Shown here one piece after another: positions 6,371 through 14,738 of a DNA stretch of 33,897 nt. The DNA comes from Candidatus Omnitrophota bacterium (GTDB lineage: Bacteria > Omnitrophota > Gorgyraeia > 2-02-FULL-51-18), in contig JAHFFN010000016.1 of NCBI GenBank assembly GCA_023247915.1, positions 1 through 33,897 of the forward strand, written 5' to 3'. The position numbers and the translations under genes were made by a program. Position 1 is the first letter of the stretch; each line of letters begins with the position of its first letter. The notes beneath the pieces are model-generated. The model did no database searches and was not told the origin of the DNA. It was given only the letters and a program-made list of their open reading frames with translations.

Positions 6371-7908
6371 AAATCAAGCGGGCGCTCATTAGTGTTTACG
6401 ACAAAACCGGAATTGTGCCTTTCGCGAAAGCGTTGGCCGGCATGGGCGTTGAAATTATTTCAACCGGAGGGACGGCATCGCTTTTCCGGAAAGAGGGGAT
6501 TCATGTGACGGAGGTTTCAAGCGTCACCAAGTTTCCGGAAATGTTGAGCGGGCGCGTCAAAACATTGCATCCCAACCTGCACGCGGGACTTTTAGCGCTG
6601 CGTGACAACCAGGAACATCTGGCGACACTGGCCGAGCACAATATCAAACCGATCGATTTGCTGGTGGTGAATTTGTACCCTTTTTGGGACGCGGTAAAGA
6701 CTAAAACGCTTGAGCACGAAATTATCGAGATGATTGATATTGGCGGTCCGGCGATGCTTCGCAGTGCCTCCAAAAACTTTAAATCGGTGGCCGCTATCTC
6801 GGATCCCTCGGACTACAATCATGTTCTTTCTGAAATCAAAGCGACGGGCTTTTTGAAAGAGTCCACGATGAAGGCGTTGGCGGGAAAGGTGTTTCGCCTG
6901 ACCTCGTATTACGACGGGCTGATCGCGGATTATTTCGAAACTAAGAAAAACGGCGACGGAGCATTACCAGGAAAAGTCGATTTTTCTTTCGAGAAGAAAT
7001 ACGATTTGCGCTACGGCGAAAATCCTCATCAAAAGGGATCGCTCTATCAGGAAAAGGGCAAACACGCTTACGGAGTCGTCGCGGCTCACCAGCTTCACGG
7101 CAAAGAGCTATCGTTTAATAACATTTTGGATTTGGATCTAGCGCTCGAGATGGTCGAATCTTTTCAAGAGCCGGCTTGTTCTATCATCAAACACGTGAGT
7201 CCTTGTGGGTTCGCAATCGCGAAAGATCTTTCCGTCGCGTTCAAAAATGCTTTTGCTTGCGATCCGCTATCAGCATTTGGATCTATCATTGGCTTCAACC
7301 AAACGGTGGATGTGAAAACAGCCAAAGCCATTTTGGCTAGCGGTTTTGTCGAGTGCATCATCGCGCCGGCTTTTGACAAGGGCGCGCTGGAGCTTTTGAA
7401 ATCCAAGAAAAACCTGAGGCTATTGACGACGCAGATCGAACATGGCCACAAGGAATTGGATTTTAAAAAAGTAAAAAGCGGGCTTTTGGTGCAAGAACGG
7501 GACGTGCTCGACGCGACGGCGGCCGATTTAAAATGTGTGACAAAAACCGCTCCCAAAAAGTCACAAATCGACGATCTTTTATTTGCGTTCAAGGTGTGCC
7601 GTTATGTGAAGAGCAATGCGATTGTGATTGTTAAAAATGGCGCGACGCTTGGGCTTGGCATGGGACAGCCGTCCCGCGTGGACTCTTGTTTGACCGCTTT
7701 TCGGAAAGCGGGAAAGCGCGCCAAGGGTGCGGTCTTGGCTTCCGACGGATTTTTTCCTAAACCGGACTCTATTACGCTGGCAAAAAAACATGGCATTAGC
7801 GCTATTATTCAGCCGGGCGGATCCATCCAAGACGAAGAAATCATTCAAGCATCCAACAAGGCTAAAATTGCGATGGTCACCTCCGGGATACGTCATTTTA
7901 AGCATTGA
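6367..7908 (+). CDS. purH: Bifunctional AICAR transformylase / IMP cyclohydrolase
   Basis: This enzyme carries out the last two steps of de novo IMP synthesis: formylation of AICAR with 10-formyl-tetrahydrofolate, then ring closure. The 513 residues match the usual length. The N-terminal MGS-like cyclohydrolase domain (about 1-190) contains ISVYDKTG, STGGTASLF and GRVKTLHPNLHAG. The C-terminal transformylase domain contains DLRYGENPHQKG, the catalytic Lys-His in IIKHVSPCG, DPLSAFGSIIG, SNAIVIVKNGATLG and the terminal TSGIRHFKH. The usual bacterial NPCG is SPCG here, a substitution also known from animal enzymes. The start overlaps the pabC stop (ATGA), so the two are translationally coupled; both belong to folate and one-carbon chemistry. 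Confidence 0.96.
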   Translation: MKIKRALISVYDKTGIVPFAKALAGMGVEIISTGGTASLFRKEGIHVTEVSSVTKFPEMLSGRVKTLHPNLHAGLLALRDNQEHLATLAEHNIKPIDLLVVNLYPFWDAVKTKTLEHEIIEMIDIGGPAMLRSASKNFKSVAAISDPSDYNHVLSEIKATGFLKESTMKALAGKVFRLTSYYDGLIADYFETKKNGDGALPGKVDFSFEKKYDLRYGENPHQKGSLYQEKGKHAYGVVAAHQLHGKELSFNNILDLDLALEMVESFQEPACSIIKHVSPCGFAIAKDLSVAFKNAFACDPLSAFGSIIGFNQTVDVKTAKAILASGFVECIIAPAFDKGALELLKSKKNLRLLTTQIEHGHKELDFKKVKSGLLVQERDVLDATAADLKCVTKTAPKKSQIDDLLFAFKVCRYVKSNAIVIVKNGATLGLGMGQPSRVDSCLTAFRKAGKRAKGAVLASDGFFPKPDSITLAKKHGISAIIQPGGSIQDEEIIQASNKAKIAMVTSGIRHFKH

Positions 7909-8633
7909 AATCTCTTAGAAGCGCTCTATTTCTTGTTTTTTTTCTTTTCTTCCCGGTATTTTTCATGGCCGAGGCGGAAAGTATTTACACCGGCCAAATT
8001 ATCGAAGATTCCAAAAACGACTGCTCTTTCTTTGTGCCCCGCCTTTCCTCGGTGACGGGAACGAAGATGCCTGTGATCGTTTGCTTACCCGGAAAAAATG
8101 TCCGGTCCAAAGACGATTTAAAACTTTGGAAAAAATCCGCGGCTGAAAACGGATTTTTTGTCATCAACATGGATGTCGATTATCCTTCGATTCAAAAAGA
8201 GACGGATTTGCGCCGCATCCAATTTCGAATTGATCAGACGCTCAAGGAAGTCTCAAAAATCTATAATTTACGCGCGGACGAGATCTACATCGCCGGCACT
8301 TCCTCCGGAGGGGCTATCGCGTTGTCACTGGCATTGCGCTACCCGAAAGAGTATCTGGCGACCGGGATTATTAGCGGCAGTCCGATGCAGTTCAACGCTT
8401 CTTTTTATCTGATCAATGCCGAGCAGAGGCATTTTTACATTATTCATGGAGATCGCGACGGGAGTGTTCCTATCCAGCTGGCGTATGAGACCAAACAGTC
8501 CCTGGAAGACTCCGGCGCCGATGTCAAATTTATGAAAGTTTCTAATGGGGAGCACATCCTTCCAGCCTTTACCTATGAAGCCATGGTGCAGTGGTTTGCC
8601 TTCCAGGAAAATATCTATCAAAATTCTCTATAA
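7905..8633 (+). CDS. Secreted alpha/beta hydrolase, esterase-like
   Basis: The protein has 242 residues with an N-terminal signal peptide (very hydrophobic residues 6-20, cleavage plausible after AEA). It has the alpha/beta-hydrolase fold with a nucleophile elbow GTSSGG (near 129-134), a likely acid in HGDRDGSVPI (near 187) and a His in NGEHILPAF (near 212), giving a complete Ser-Asp-His triad. It resembles bacterial carboxylesterase/phospholipase or feruloyl-esterase-like (PHB depolymerase-type) enzymes; the substrate is unknown. The start is TTG, with TTGA overlapping the purH stop and no strong ribosome-binding site, so translation probably depends on coupling to purH. It is the last gene of that run, and the next gene's promoter begins right after its stop codon. 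Confidence 0.8.
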   Translation: MKSLRSALFLVFFLFFPVFFMAEAESIYTGQIIEDSKNDCSFFVPRLSSVTGTKMPVIVCLPGKNVRSKDDLKLWKKSAAENGFFVINMDVDYPSIQKETDLRRIQFRIDQTLKEVSKIYNLRADEIYIAGTSSGGAIALSLALRYPKEYLATGIISGSPMQFNASFYLINAEQRHFYIIHGDRDGSVPIQLAYETKQSLEDSGADVKFMKVSNGEHILPAFTYEAMVQWFAFQENIYQNSL

Positions 8634-8635
8634 GG

Positions 8636-8644
8636 TGATATAAT
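8636..8644 (+). promoter_or_regulatory. Perfect extended -10 promoter for the DUF378 gene
   Basis: TGATATAAT (8636-8644) is a full extended -10 with the consensus hexamer TATAAT at 8639-8644. The -35 position (TATCAA near 8616) is poor, as is common for extended -10 promoters. It begins three bases after the preceding stop codon and gives a leader of about 40 bases. Confidence 0.65.
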
Positions 8645-8689
8645 CAAAGAGGATAGAGTATTTATCCACAACCCTGGAGGGGATGACAA

Positions 8690-8935
8690 ATGAAACAAGG
8701 CTGCTGCGGAATTTGTAAAATTGTAGGTCTGATTGTGATTATCGGAGCGATCAATTGGGGACTAGTGGGAGCGTTTCATTTTAATCTTGTCGAGCAACTT
8801 TTGGGCAGCATTCCTAAGGCCGTTCGCGCCACCTACATTGTGGTGGGACTTGCGGGTATCATGAAGTTAGTCAGCTGTTTCAAGGCCTGTCCCTGCTGCA
8901 AAGCCGACGACGGAAGCTGCGGCACCAAGAAATAA
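8690..8935 (+). CDS. Small DUF378 membrane protein with cysteine-rich ends
   Basis: The protein has 81 residues. The core (about 11-62) is the DUF378 pattern with two hydrophobic helices and the family signature GAINWGLVGAF. Unlike typical members, both ends are rich in cysteine: C5, C6 and C9 before the first helix, and C63, C67, C69, C70 and C77 after the second. If both ends face the same side of the membrane, the eight cysteines could bind a metal or form disulfides; this is inference only. A strong ribosome-binding site (CTGGAGGGGATG) precedes the ATG. The gene is a standalone unit, with an extended -10 promoter at 8636 and a terminator at 8960, suggesting independent and possibly high expression. 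Confidence 0.85.
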   Translation: MKQGCCGICKIVGLIVIIGAINWGLVGAFHFNLVEQLLGSIPKAVRATYIVVGLAGIMKLVSCFKACPCCKADDGSCGTKK

Positions 8936-8959
8936 GCTTCATCCTTAAGAACTTCTTTA

Positions 8960-9000
8960 AAAACTGCTCTCGGAGATATCCGAGAGCAGTTTTGTTTTGC
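8960..9000 (+). terminator. Rho-independent terminator after the DUF378 gene
   Basis: A 15-bp perfect stem: the left arm 8960-8974 (core CTGCTCTCGGA) pairs with 8979-8993 across a GATA tetraloop, followed by TGTTTTGC. It lies 25 bases after the stop codon. Confidence 0.9.
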
Positions 9001-9051
9001 CTCCACCCCTACCATTGATAAATTGCCTGGATTGGGTTAATCTACGCGGTT

Positions 9052-10374
9052 ATGGATTACCGGGAGTCGGTGGAGTATTTAGAGTCGTTTATTAATTATG
9101 AGAAGACGCTGTCCTATGAGTATCCGGAGGCGTTTAAGCTCGATCGGATGCGGATGCTGGCCAAGGAGCTGGGAAATCCGCAGAACGCTTATGAGTGTGT
9201 GATTATCGCCGGCTCCAAGGGAAAAGGGTCCACCGCGAATTTTTTGAGTTCGATTTTGCGGATGGAGAATTATCGCGTCGGGCTCTACACTTCGCCGCAT
9301 CTTTTGGAGGTGCGAGAGCGCATTCGCGTGAATGGGCTTATGATCAGCGAAGCGCGTTTTGTTGAGCTGATGCATCTGATTCGCCAGACGCTAGATACCG
9401 GTTCCTGGCGCAAAAATCCGCCGACCTATTTTGAAGTGCTGACCGTGCTGGCTTTTTGTCATTTCAAACAGATGAAGGCGCAATTGGCCGTTTTAGAAGT
9501 CGGGCTTGGCGGACTTTACGATTCCACCAATATTGCCAAAGCGCGCGTGGTGGGTCTAGCGCCGATCAGCCTTGAACATGCTGACAAATTGGGCAAAACC
9601 ATCGCCAAAATCGCAGTGCAAAAATGCGGCGTGATCAAGGGGCATGAAGTGGTGGTGTCGGCACCCCAGACGGCCGAAGCGGAGGCGGTGATTCAGAAAA
9701 CAACGCATGAGCGGGAAGCCCAGCTTTTTTATGTCGGCAAAGAGCTTAAGATTTCTGAAAGAGAATACGACGAGCATTCCCAAAAATTTGATCTCAAAAC
9801 ACCTTTTGAGGATTATTACGGATTGGAAACCGGCCTTTTAGGCTGTCACCAAATAGAAAACGCGGCTTTGGCGATCGGGCTTTCCAAGGCACTGGCGCTT
9901 AAAACCCGGTTCGAGGTTTCTGAAAGCGCGGTGAAGCAAGGAGTGCTGGATGCTTCTTGGCCGGGAAGACTTGAAAAAATCGCCGAGTCGCCGCAAACGG
10001 TGCTCGATGGCGCGCACAACAGGGACAGTTTGCAAAAAGCGCTCGCGGCTCTGCGCCGGCATTTTCATTTTTCAAAATTAATCGTGATTCTCGCCATCTC
10101 AAGCGACAAAGATGTGGAAGGAATGCTCGAAGTGTTGGCGGCGGAAGACGCGGAAGTGATTATCACCCAGTTTCATGGGGTGAGAGCTTTTCCGGCGGAA
10201 GAATTGGCGGAGCGCGCCGGCCGGCATTTAAAAAATAGTCACTTGGAAGAAAAAATGGAAGACGCTTGGAGTCGCGCCAAGGTTTTGGCGAGCGCCGACG
10301 ATTTGATTTTAGCGACGGGATCTTTGTATTTTATTTCAGAAATTAAAAAGCATGAACTCAATCAAACAGTCTGA
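9052..10374 (+). CDS. folC: Folylpolyglutamate synthase / dihydrofolate synthase
   Basis: This Mur-ligase-family ATP-dependent enzyme adds glutamate to dihydropteroate and/or reduced folates. The 440 residues show the FolC P-loop variant AGSKGKGSTANF (about 53-64), SPHLLEVRERIRVNG, LEVGLGGLYDSTN (the folate/ATP loop, normally GGRLDATN) and VLDGAHN at the start of the C-terminal domain. One gene usually covers both activities in bacteria, but activity cannot be split from sequence. No Shine-Dalgarno is visible. A weak TTGATA-17-TAATCT pair ends eight bases before the ATG, so it may be leaderless. It overlaps mnmE by 23 bases. With pabB, pabC and purH nearby it adds to a folate/one-carbon theme. 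Confidence 0.93.
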   Translation: MDYRESVEYLESFINYEKTLSYEYPEAFKLDRMRMLAKELGNPQNAYECVIIAGSKGKGSTANFLSSILRMENYRVGLYTSPHLLEVRERIRVNGLMISEARFVELMHLIRQTLDTGSWRKNPPTYFEVLTVLAFCHFKQMKAQLAVLEVGLGGLYDSTNIAKARVVGLAPISLEHADKLGKTIAKIAVQKCGVIKGHEVVVSAPQTAEAEAVIQKTTHEREAQLFYVGKELKISEREYDEHSQKFDLKTPFEDYYGLETGLLGCHQIENAALAIGLSKALALKTRFEVSESAVKQGVLDASWPGRLEKIAESPQTVLDGAHNRDSLQKALAALRRHFHFSKLIVILAISSDKDVEGMLEVLAAEDAEVIITQFHGVRAFPAEELAERAGRHLKNSHLEEKMEDAWSRAKVLASADDLILATGSLYFISEIKKHELNQTV

Positions 10375-11761
10375 CAACGACACCATCGTCGCGATTTCGA
10401 CGGCACTCGGAGAGGGGGGCATTGGCATCCTTCGCCTGAGCGGTTCTCAAGCCATCGCGATCGCGGATAAAGTTTTCAAATCCAAAAGCGGTTTGGCGGT
10501 TCGCGATCAAAAAACATTCACCGCCCAATACGGTCATGTGATTTCCGGGTCTTCCGGAAAATCAAAAAAAATCATCGACGAAGTGATTTTGCTTCTCATG
10601 CGCGCTCCCAAAAGCTATACCTGCCAGGATGTGGTGGAAATCAGCGCTCATGGCGGCAGTGTTTCGCAGAAAGCGGTGCTGGAGCTTTTAATCGCTCATG
10701 GCGCACGCTTGGCGGAGCCCGGTGAATTTACCAAACGCGCTTTTTTAAATGGACGCATCGATCTTTTGCAGGCGGAGGCGGTGCTGGATCTGATTCAGGC
10801 CAAAACAGAATTGGGTCGTCAATGGGCTGCCTCGCAACTGGAAGGTGTCTTTTCCAAAAAAGCTCAAGGGTTTAAAGAAGAGCTTGTGGTGATCTTGGCT
10901 CATTTGGAAGCTTCGATTGATTTTCCCGAAGACGAGACGGATCCGGACGCGCCATCAGCGATGGCCTCAAAAATTCAAAAAATTATGGACGCGATTCAAA
11001 AACTTCTTGAAGGGTCGGAGTTGGGTTTTATTGCAAAGCGAGGCCTCAAAGTGGTTTTGGTTGGCAAGCCAAATGTTGGCAAGTCCAGTCTCATGAATTG
11101 TCTTTCCAAGAAAAATAGGGTGATTGTCACGGAGTATCCGGGCACCACGCGGGATGTGGTGGAAGAAATGATAGAGATTAAAGGATTTCCCGTGATTTTA
11201 TCGGACACGGCGGGAATTCGTCCCACGGATCATCCGATTGAAAAAGAAGGTGTGGAACGATCCAAACAGGCGGTCGCGGCGGCGGATCTGGTTCTTTTTG
11301 TGTTGGATCGAAGTCAAGCGGTGACGGCGGAAGATCAAGCGCTCTTGCATTTGATTCAGCCCAAGAAAAAAATCTTGGTTTTAAACAAATCAGATCTTTC
11401 GCCAAAATTGGAAGAACTGTCAATGAAGGCCTTGGCTCCAGAAGCTTCGATCATTTCCTGCTCTTGCGTGAAAAATGATGGTGTTAGTAAGTTAGAAGAC
11501 GAAATATTTAGATTTATCACAGATGGAAAGCAGGAGATTTCGGAAGAATTTGTGATTAGCTCTGTCCGGCAGAAAGATTTGATGCAAAAGGCATTGGCCA
11601 GTCTCAAGGAGGCTAAGCAAGCCTGTCAAAATAAGCTGTCTCCGGAATTCTGTGCCGCAGACGTCAAAGCGGCTTTGAATCATCTGGGAGAGTTGGTCGG
11701 CGAAGTGGTTAATGACGAGGTGCTGGAGCTTCTTTTTAATCGTTTTTGTATTGGGAAATAG
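10352..11761 (+). CDS. mnmE: tRNA modification GTPase MnmE
   Basis: MnmE, with MnmG, installs the (carboxymethyl)aminomethyl group on wobble uridine 34 of certain tRNAs. The 469 residues show the N-terminal folate-binding domain (DTIVAISTALGEGGIGILRLSG, then EISAHGGSV and GEFTKRAFLNGRIDLLQAEAV). The central G domain contains GKPNVGKSS (about 237-245), GTTRD, DTAG and NKSD. The C-terminus is FCIGK, carrying the Cys of the family's conserved C(I/L/V)GK ending. The ATG lies 23 bases inside folC, so translation is probably coupled. MnmE uses a formyl-folate type one-carbon donor, which may explain the pairing with folC. MnmG is not in the window. Confidence 0.97.
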   Translation: MNSIKQSDNDTIVAISTALGEGGIGILRLSGSQAIAIADKVFKSKSGLAVRDQKTFTAQYGHVISGSSGKSKKIIDEVILLLMRAPKSYTCQDVVEISAHGGSVSQKAVLELLIAHGARLAEPGEFTKRAFLNGRIDLLQAEAVLDLIQAKTELGRQWAASQLEGVFSKKAQGFKEELVVILAHLEASIDFPEDETDPDAPSAMASKIQKIMDAIQKLLEGSELGFIAKRGLKVVLVGKPNVGKSSLMNCLSKKNRVIVTEYPGTTRDVVEEMIEIKGFPVILSDTAGIRPTDHPIEKEGVERSKQAVAAADLVLFVLDRSQAVTAEDQALLHLIQPKKKILVLNKSDLSPKLEELSMKALAPEASIISCSCVKNDGVSKLEDEIFRFITDGKQEISEEFVISSVRQKDLMQKALASLKEAKQACQNKLSPEFCAADVKAALNHLGELVGEVVNDEVLELLFNRFCIGK

Positions 11762-11774
11762 GCATTCAATCTGC

Positions 11775-11803
11775 TTGCGGGAATCCCCCTAACCCTTTAT
11801 AAT
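11775..11803 (+). promoter_or_regulatory. Sigma70-type promoter at the head of the envelope / Mla gene run
   Basis: TTGCGG (11775-11780), a 17-base spacer and a perfect TATAAT (11798-11803). Only the TTG of the -35 matches. It lies 14 bases after the mnmE stop and gives a leader of about 35 bases before the ATG at 11847. It is the only clear promoter I see before the long run ending at 20688. Confidence 0.6.
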
Positions 11804-11846
11804 GCTTTGCTATAGATGCGCTATAGACAAATTTTCATGAGGATTC

Positions 11847-12311
11847 ATGGCATTTCATAATCCAGATTCCTTTCTCGATCAGTTTGGCCGGAATAAAGTC
11901 CTTTTGGCCGCGCTTTTGGCCTGGGCGGTCGCCCAAAGTTTAAAAATGATTTTGGGTGTGATTCGCGAAAAACGTTTTAATTTTCGCTGGCTCATGACCT
12001 CGGGCGGAATGCCAAGTTCTCACGTGTCGATGTCCATGTCCTTGACGACGGCTTGTGGTTTGACGTATGGGTTTGATTCCGGGATTTTTGCCGTGTCATT
12101 GGGTTTCGCAACGATCACCATGTTTGACGCTCAGGGCATTCGCCGTCATAGCGGCCGTCAGGCAAAACTTTTAAATAAAATTGTGGACGATATTTATGCC
12201 CATAAGGCGGTGGAAGAGGCCAGAGTCAAAGAACTTTTGGGTCACACGCCGGTGGAAGTTTTTGCGGGAGGCGCGTTGGGAATCTTGATCGCCATTATCT
12301 TCTATGCGTAA
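11847..12311 (+). CDS. DUF212 / YuiD-like membrane protein (divergent PAP2-related)
   Basis: The protein has 154 residues and about four hydrophobic segments, matching the DUF212 family (Bacillus YuiD). Visible signatures are SGGMPSSHVS (about 52-61) and FDAQGIRRHSGRQAKLLN. The PSSH and RRHSGRQA elements resemble the phosphatase motifs of acid phosphatase/PAP2 enzymes, so a lipid-phosphate phosphatase role is plausible but unproven. GAGG is placed suitably before the ATG. It is the first gene of the run behind the 11775 promoter, and its last codons overlap the L,D-transpeptidase start by eight bases. The context is cell envelope. Confidence 0.85.
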   Translation: MAFHNPDSFLDQFGRNKVLLAALLAWAVAQSLKMILGVIREKRFNFRWLMTSGGMPSSHVSMSMSLTTACGLTYGFDSGIFAVSLGFATITMFDAQGIRRHSGRQAKLLNKIVDDIYAHKAVEEARVKELLGHTPVEVFAGGALGILIAIIFYA

Positions 12312-12960
12312 ATACCTTCTAGGTTTTTTCTTTTGTATCGCGAGCTTGACCGGCGTGGCTTTGGCTGCGGAACCGGCGGCGGTCGCGACTTCTTCCGAAA
12401 CAAGCTTGTTCAAAACCTTTATTTCTCCTGCACCGGACACTCAATCGCTTTCTTATACAGTGCTTCGCGGTGACAATCTCACCAAAATCGCTAAAAAACA
12501 TCAGGTCACGCCGGATTTGATCAAGCGTATCAATGGGCTCGCCGGAGACGCGCTTAAAATTGGCGCGAAGCTTAAAATTCCGACAGCCAAACTTTCGGTG
12601 GTGGTCGACAAATCCCAAAACACATTGATTCTTAAAAGTGGCGAGGAAGTTTTGAAAACTTATCTAGTGTCCACCGGTACCAATAATTCCACGCCCGTCG
12701 GAGTTTTTAAAATCACCGATAAATTAATGAATCCCACTTGGTATAAAGCGGGAGCGGTGAAGGCTCCCGGCGATAAAGAGAATATGCTGGGGACGCGTTG
12801 GATGGGCATTAATCAGAAAAGTTATGGCATTCACGGCACGACGGAGCCAGAAAAACTAGGTCAGCAAGTGACTGCGGGCTGTGTGCGCATGAAAAATGAA
12901 GATGTCGAAGAGCTTTATTCGTTTTTACCTTCCGGAACCGAAGTTACCATTGTGGACTAA
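12304..12960 (+). CDS. LysM-containing L,D-transpeptidase (YkuD family)
   Basis: The protein has 218 residues. A signal peptide (residues 1-20, ending VALAAE) sends it to the periplasm. A LysM domain (about 50-95, YTVLRGDNLTKIAKKHQVTP) binds peptidoglycan. The YkuD catalytic domain (about 98-217) contains GIHGTTEP and the active-site cysteine in TAGCVRM. Such enzymes form 3-3 peptidoglycan cross-links or attach proteins to the wall. It overlaps the DUF212 gene by eight bases and is followed after three bases by accA, so it is part of the envelope run. Confidence 0.93.
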   Translation: MRKYLLGFFFCIASLTGVALAAEPAAVATSSETSLFKTFISPAPDTQSLSYTVLRGDNLTKIAKKHQVTPDLIKRINGLAGDALKIGAKLKIPTAKLSVVVDKSQNTLILKSGEEVLKTYLVSTGTNNSTPVGVFKITDKLMNPTWYKAGAVKAPGDKENMLGTRWMGINQKSYGIHGTTEPEKLGQQVTAGCVRMKNEDVEELYSFLPSGTEVTIVD

Positions 12961-12963
12961 ACG

Positions 12964-14007
12964 ATGATCACCGCCTTGGATTTTGAAAAACCTGTTTTTG
13001 AACTCGATAAAAAGATCACGGAGCTTAAGAATTTAAGCGCCGACGGAAGTTTGAATCTTGACTCGGAAGTTAAGAAGCTCGAGGCGAGATTGCTTCATTT
13101 GAAAAAAGAAACATATTTGCATTTGACGCCGTGGCAGCGCGTGCAAATCGCCCGCCATCCCAAGCGTCCTTACACGTTGGATTACATTCAGAAAATTTTC
13201 AGTGATTTTGTGGAGTTTCACGGGGATCGTACGTTTGCCGATGACAAAGCGCTGGTGGGCGGATTTGCCAAGCTGGATGGGCAGTCTTTCTTAGTGATGG
13301 GTCACCAAAAGGGGCGCGACGCCAAAGAAAATATTATGCGTAATTTTGGAAGCGCTCACCCGGAAGGTTATCGCAAGGCGCTTCGATTTATGCGCATGGC
13401 GGAAAAATTTGGAACGCCTATCATCGCTTTTGTGGATACGCCGGGCGCTTATCCGGGTGTCGGTGCGGAAGAGCGCGGACAAGCGTACACTATCGCGGTG
13501 AATATCCGTGACATGGCACGCGTGCAGGTGCCGATTTTGGTTTTTGTGATCGGGGAAGGCGGATCCGGCGGCGCGCTTGGCATTGGCGTGGGCGACCGCG
13601 TGATGGTTCTCGAAAACGCGTATTACTCGGTGATTTCTCCTGAAGGTTGCGCCGTGATTTTATGGAAAGACCGCACGAAGGCTCCAGAAGCCGCCGCGGC
13701 GCTGAAACTCACCGCCAAGGATCTGTTGGAATTGGGTCTGATTGACGAAGTCATTAAAGAACCTCTGGGTGGTGCGCATCATGACGCAGATACCACCGCC
13801 GAGACCGTGAAAACGGCCATCAAAAAACATTGCAAAGAAATCATCGATCTTAGCCCTGAAAAATTGATCAAGGCGCGCTACGAAAAATTTCGTTCGATGG
13901 GCGTTTTTGAAGAAAAAATTATTTCGCGTCTTGTTCCGACTGGTTCCGCCAAACGAGAGAAAAAAGTTCATGAAAAAAGAATTTCAAATTCCAAGCAGTC
14001 TGTCTGA
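12964..14007 (+). CDS. accA: Acetyl-CoA carboxylase carboxyltransferase subunit alpha
   Basis: The alpha subunit of the carboxyltransferase transfers CO2 from biotin-BCCP to acetyl-CoA, the first committed step of fatty-acid synthesis. Visible features are the N-terminal LDFEKPVFELDKKI, WQRVQIARHPKRPYTLDYI, FGSAHPEGYRKALRFMRMAEKF, FVDTPGAYPGVGAEERGQ and EGGSGGALGIGVGD. It has 347 residues, slightly longer than the E. coli protein (about 319), with a basic tail that overlaps the RsbW-like gene by 38 bases. AccD is not in the window. Its place before a kinase/STAS/Mla cluster ties fatty-acid supply to membrane lipid transport in the same transcription unit. Confidence 0.97.
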   Translation: MITALDFEKPVFELDKKITELKNLSADGSLNLDSEVKKLEARLLHLKKETYLHLTPWQRVQIARHPKRPYTLDYIQKIFSDFVEFHGDRTFADDKALVGGFAKLDGQSFLVMGHQKGRDAKENIMRNFGSAHPEGYRKALRFMRMAEKFGTPIIAFVDTPGAYPGVGAEERGQAYTIAVNIRDMARVQVPILVFVIGEGGSGGALGIGVGDRVMVLENAYYSVISPEGCAVILWKDRTKAPEAAAALKLTAKDLLELGLIDEVIKEPLGGAHHDADTTAETVKTAIKKHCKEIIDLSPEKLIKARYEKFRSMGVFEEKIISRLVPTGSAKREKKVHEKRISNSKQSV

Positions 14008-14383
14008 GGTTCCCAAGACCAGCGCTCAAGTGCTTGATTTTTTGAAGCCACTCAAGCTGACAGAGGGCGAGATTTTTGATGTGCGCCTTTGCTTGGAAGA
14101 ATCGCTGATTAATTCTATGAAATATGGAAATGCTTTGAAACCCGAGATTCCGGTGCGTTTGATTTTGGAATACACGGATACGGAGCTTAAGATGACGGTG
14201 GAAGATCACGGAGAGGGTTTTGACACCCGGAAAATCGCGGATTGCACCAAAGAAGAAAATCTTTTGAAACAAAGCGGCCGCGGGATTTATTTGATCCGCC
14301 AATTGATGGATAAAATCAGCTATAACGCCAAAGGCAATTGCTTGTCGATGGTGAAGTATCTCGGAAAACAAGCAAAAGCTTAA
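13970..14383 (+). CDS. RsbW/SpoIIAB-like serine kinase (anti-sigma-factor-type HATPase)
   Basis: About 137 residues, a single GHKL ATPase domain of the HATPase_c_2 type. Visible are the N box ESLINSMKYGN (E and N present), the G1 box VEDHGEGFD (DxGxG pattern) and the G2 box SGRGIYLIRQLMDKI. Members phosphorylate a STAS partner on Ser/Thr and may hold a sigma factor. The ATG at 13970, with GAGAG upstream, is chosen over an earlier in-frame codon at 13907. It overlaps accA by 38 bases and is followed after 14 bases by a STAS gene, its natural substrate. No sigma factor is present in the window, so the target could be something else, such as the Mla system encoded just downstream. Confidence 0.9.
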   Translation: MKKEFQIPSSLSEVPKTSAQVLDFLKPLKLTEGEIFDVRLCLEESLINSMKYGNALKPEIPVRLILEYTDTELKMTVEDHGEGFDTRKIADCTKEENLLKQSGRGIYLIRQLMDKISYNAKGNCLSMVKYLGKQAKA

Positions 14384-14397
14384 CCTCGGAGGAACTT

Positions 14398-14721
14398 ATG
14401 GAAGTAAAGGCGCTGGAAGAAAATGGATTTTCGGTTTTTCAAGTTACCGGTGAAATCAATATCAGCACGTCGCCGGAATTAAGAAAAGCTTTCGAGAAAC
14501 AATCGTCCAAAAAAGTGGTGGTCGATCTGGAAAAAGTGACTTATATCGACAGCTCGGGACTCGCGACGCTGGTGGAAATGCTCAAAAAAACAAAAGCCCA
14601 AGGTGGATCGCTGGGTTTGGCGGGCATGACAGATAAAGTCAAAAGTCTTTTCGAGATTACCAAGCTCGACAAGCTTTTCTCGATCTATTCCAGCCGCGCT
14701 CAGGCCTTGACTCAGGTCTAA
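14398..14721 (+). CDS. STAS-domain protein: anti-sigma-factor antagonist or MlaB-like Mla subunit
   Basis: The 107 residues form one STAS domain. YIDSSGLATLVEML contains the DSSG motif whose first serine is the phospho-acceptor in RsbV/SpoIIAA. CTCGGAGGAACTT is a strong ribosome-binding site and fixes the ATG at 14398. Position gives two readings. Beside an RsbW-like kinase it looks like RsbV; directly before mlaE and mlaF it occupies the place of MlaB, the STAS protein that binds the MlaF ATPase in E. coli. One protein could do both, being phosphorylated by the upstream kinase and dephosphorylated by the CHASE2-SpoIIE protein encoded at 17081. The dual role is inference; the STAS assignment is firm. 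Confidence 0.9.
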   Translation: MEVKALEENGFSVFQVTGEINISTSPELRKAFEKQSSKKVVVDLEKVTYIDSSGLATLVEMLKKTKAQGGSLGLAGMTDKVKSLFEITKLDKLFSIYSSRAQALTQV

Positions 14722-14738
14722 CGAAAGCACCCCCGCTT

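Noticed and set aside
7164..7592. A 142-codon - strand frame, with other long antisense frames such as 13919-14371 and 29878-30384
   Set aside because: All are shadows of purH, the RsbW-like gene and leuS, whose conserved motifs fix the real frame.
14338..14397. Earlier start for the STAS protein
   Set aside because: A strong AGGAGG-type site directly before ATG 14398 and the normal STAS length support the later start.
13970..14721. The RsbW-like/STAS pair as a simple general-stress sigma-B module
   Set aside because: No sigma factor gene is present and the pair is embedded in a lipid-transport operon, so that label is not supported by the window alone, though it cannot be excluded.
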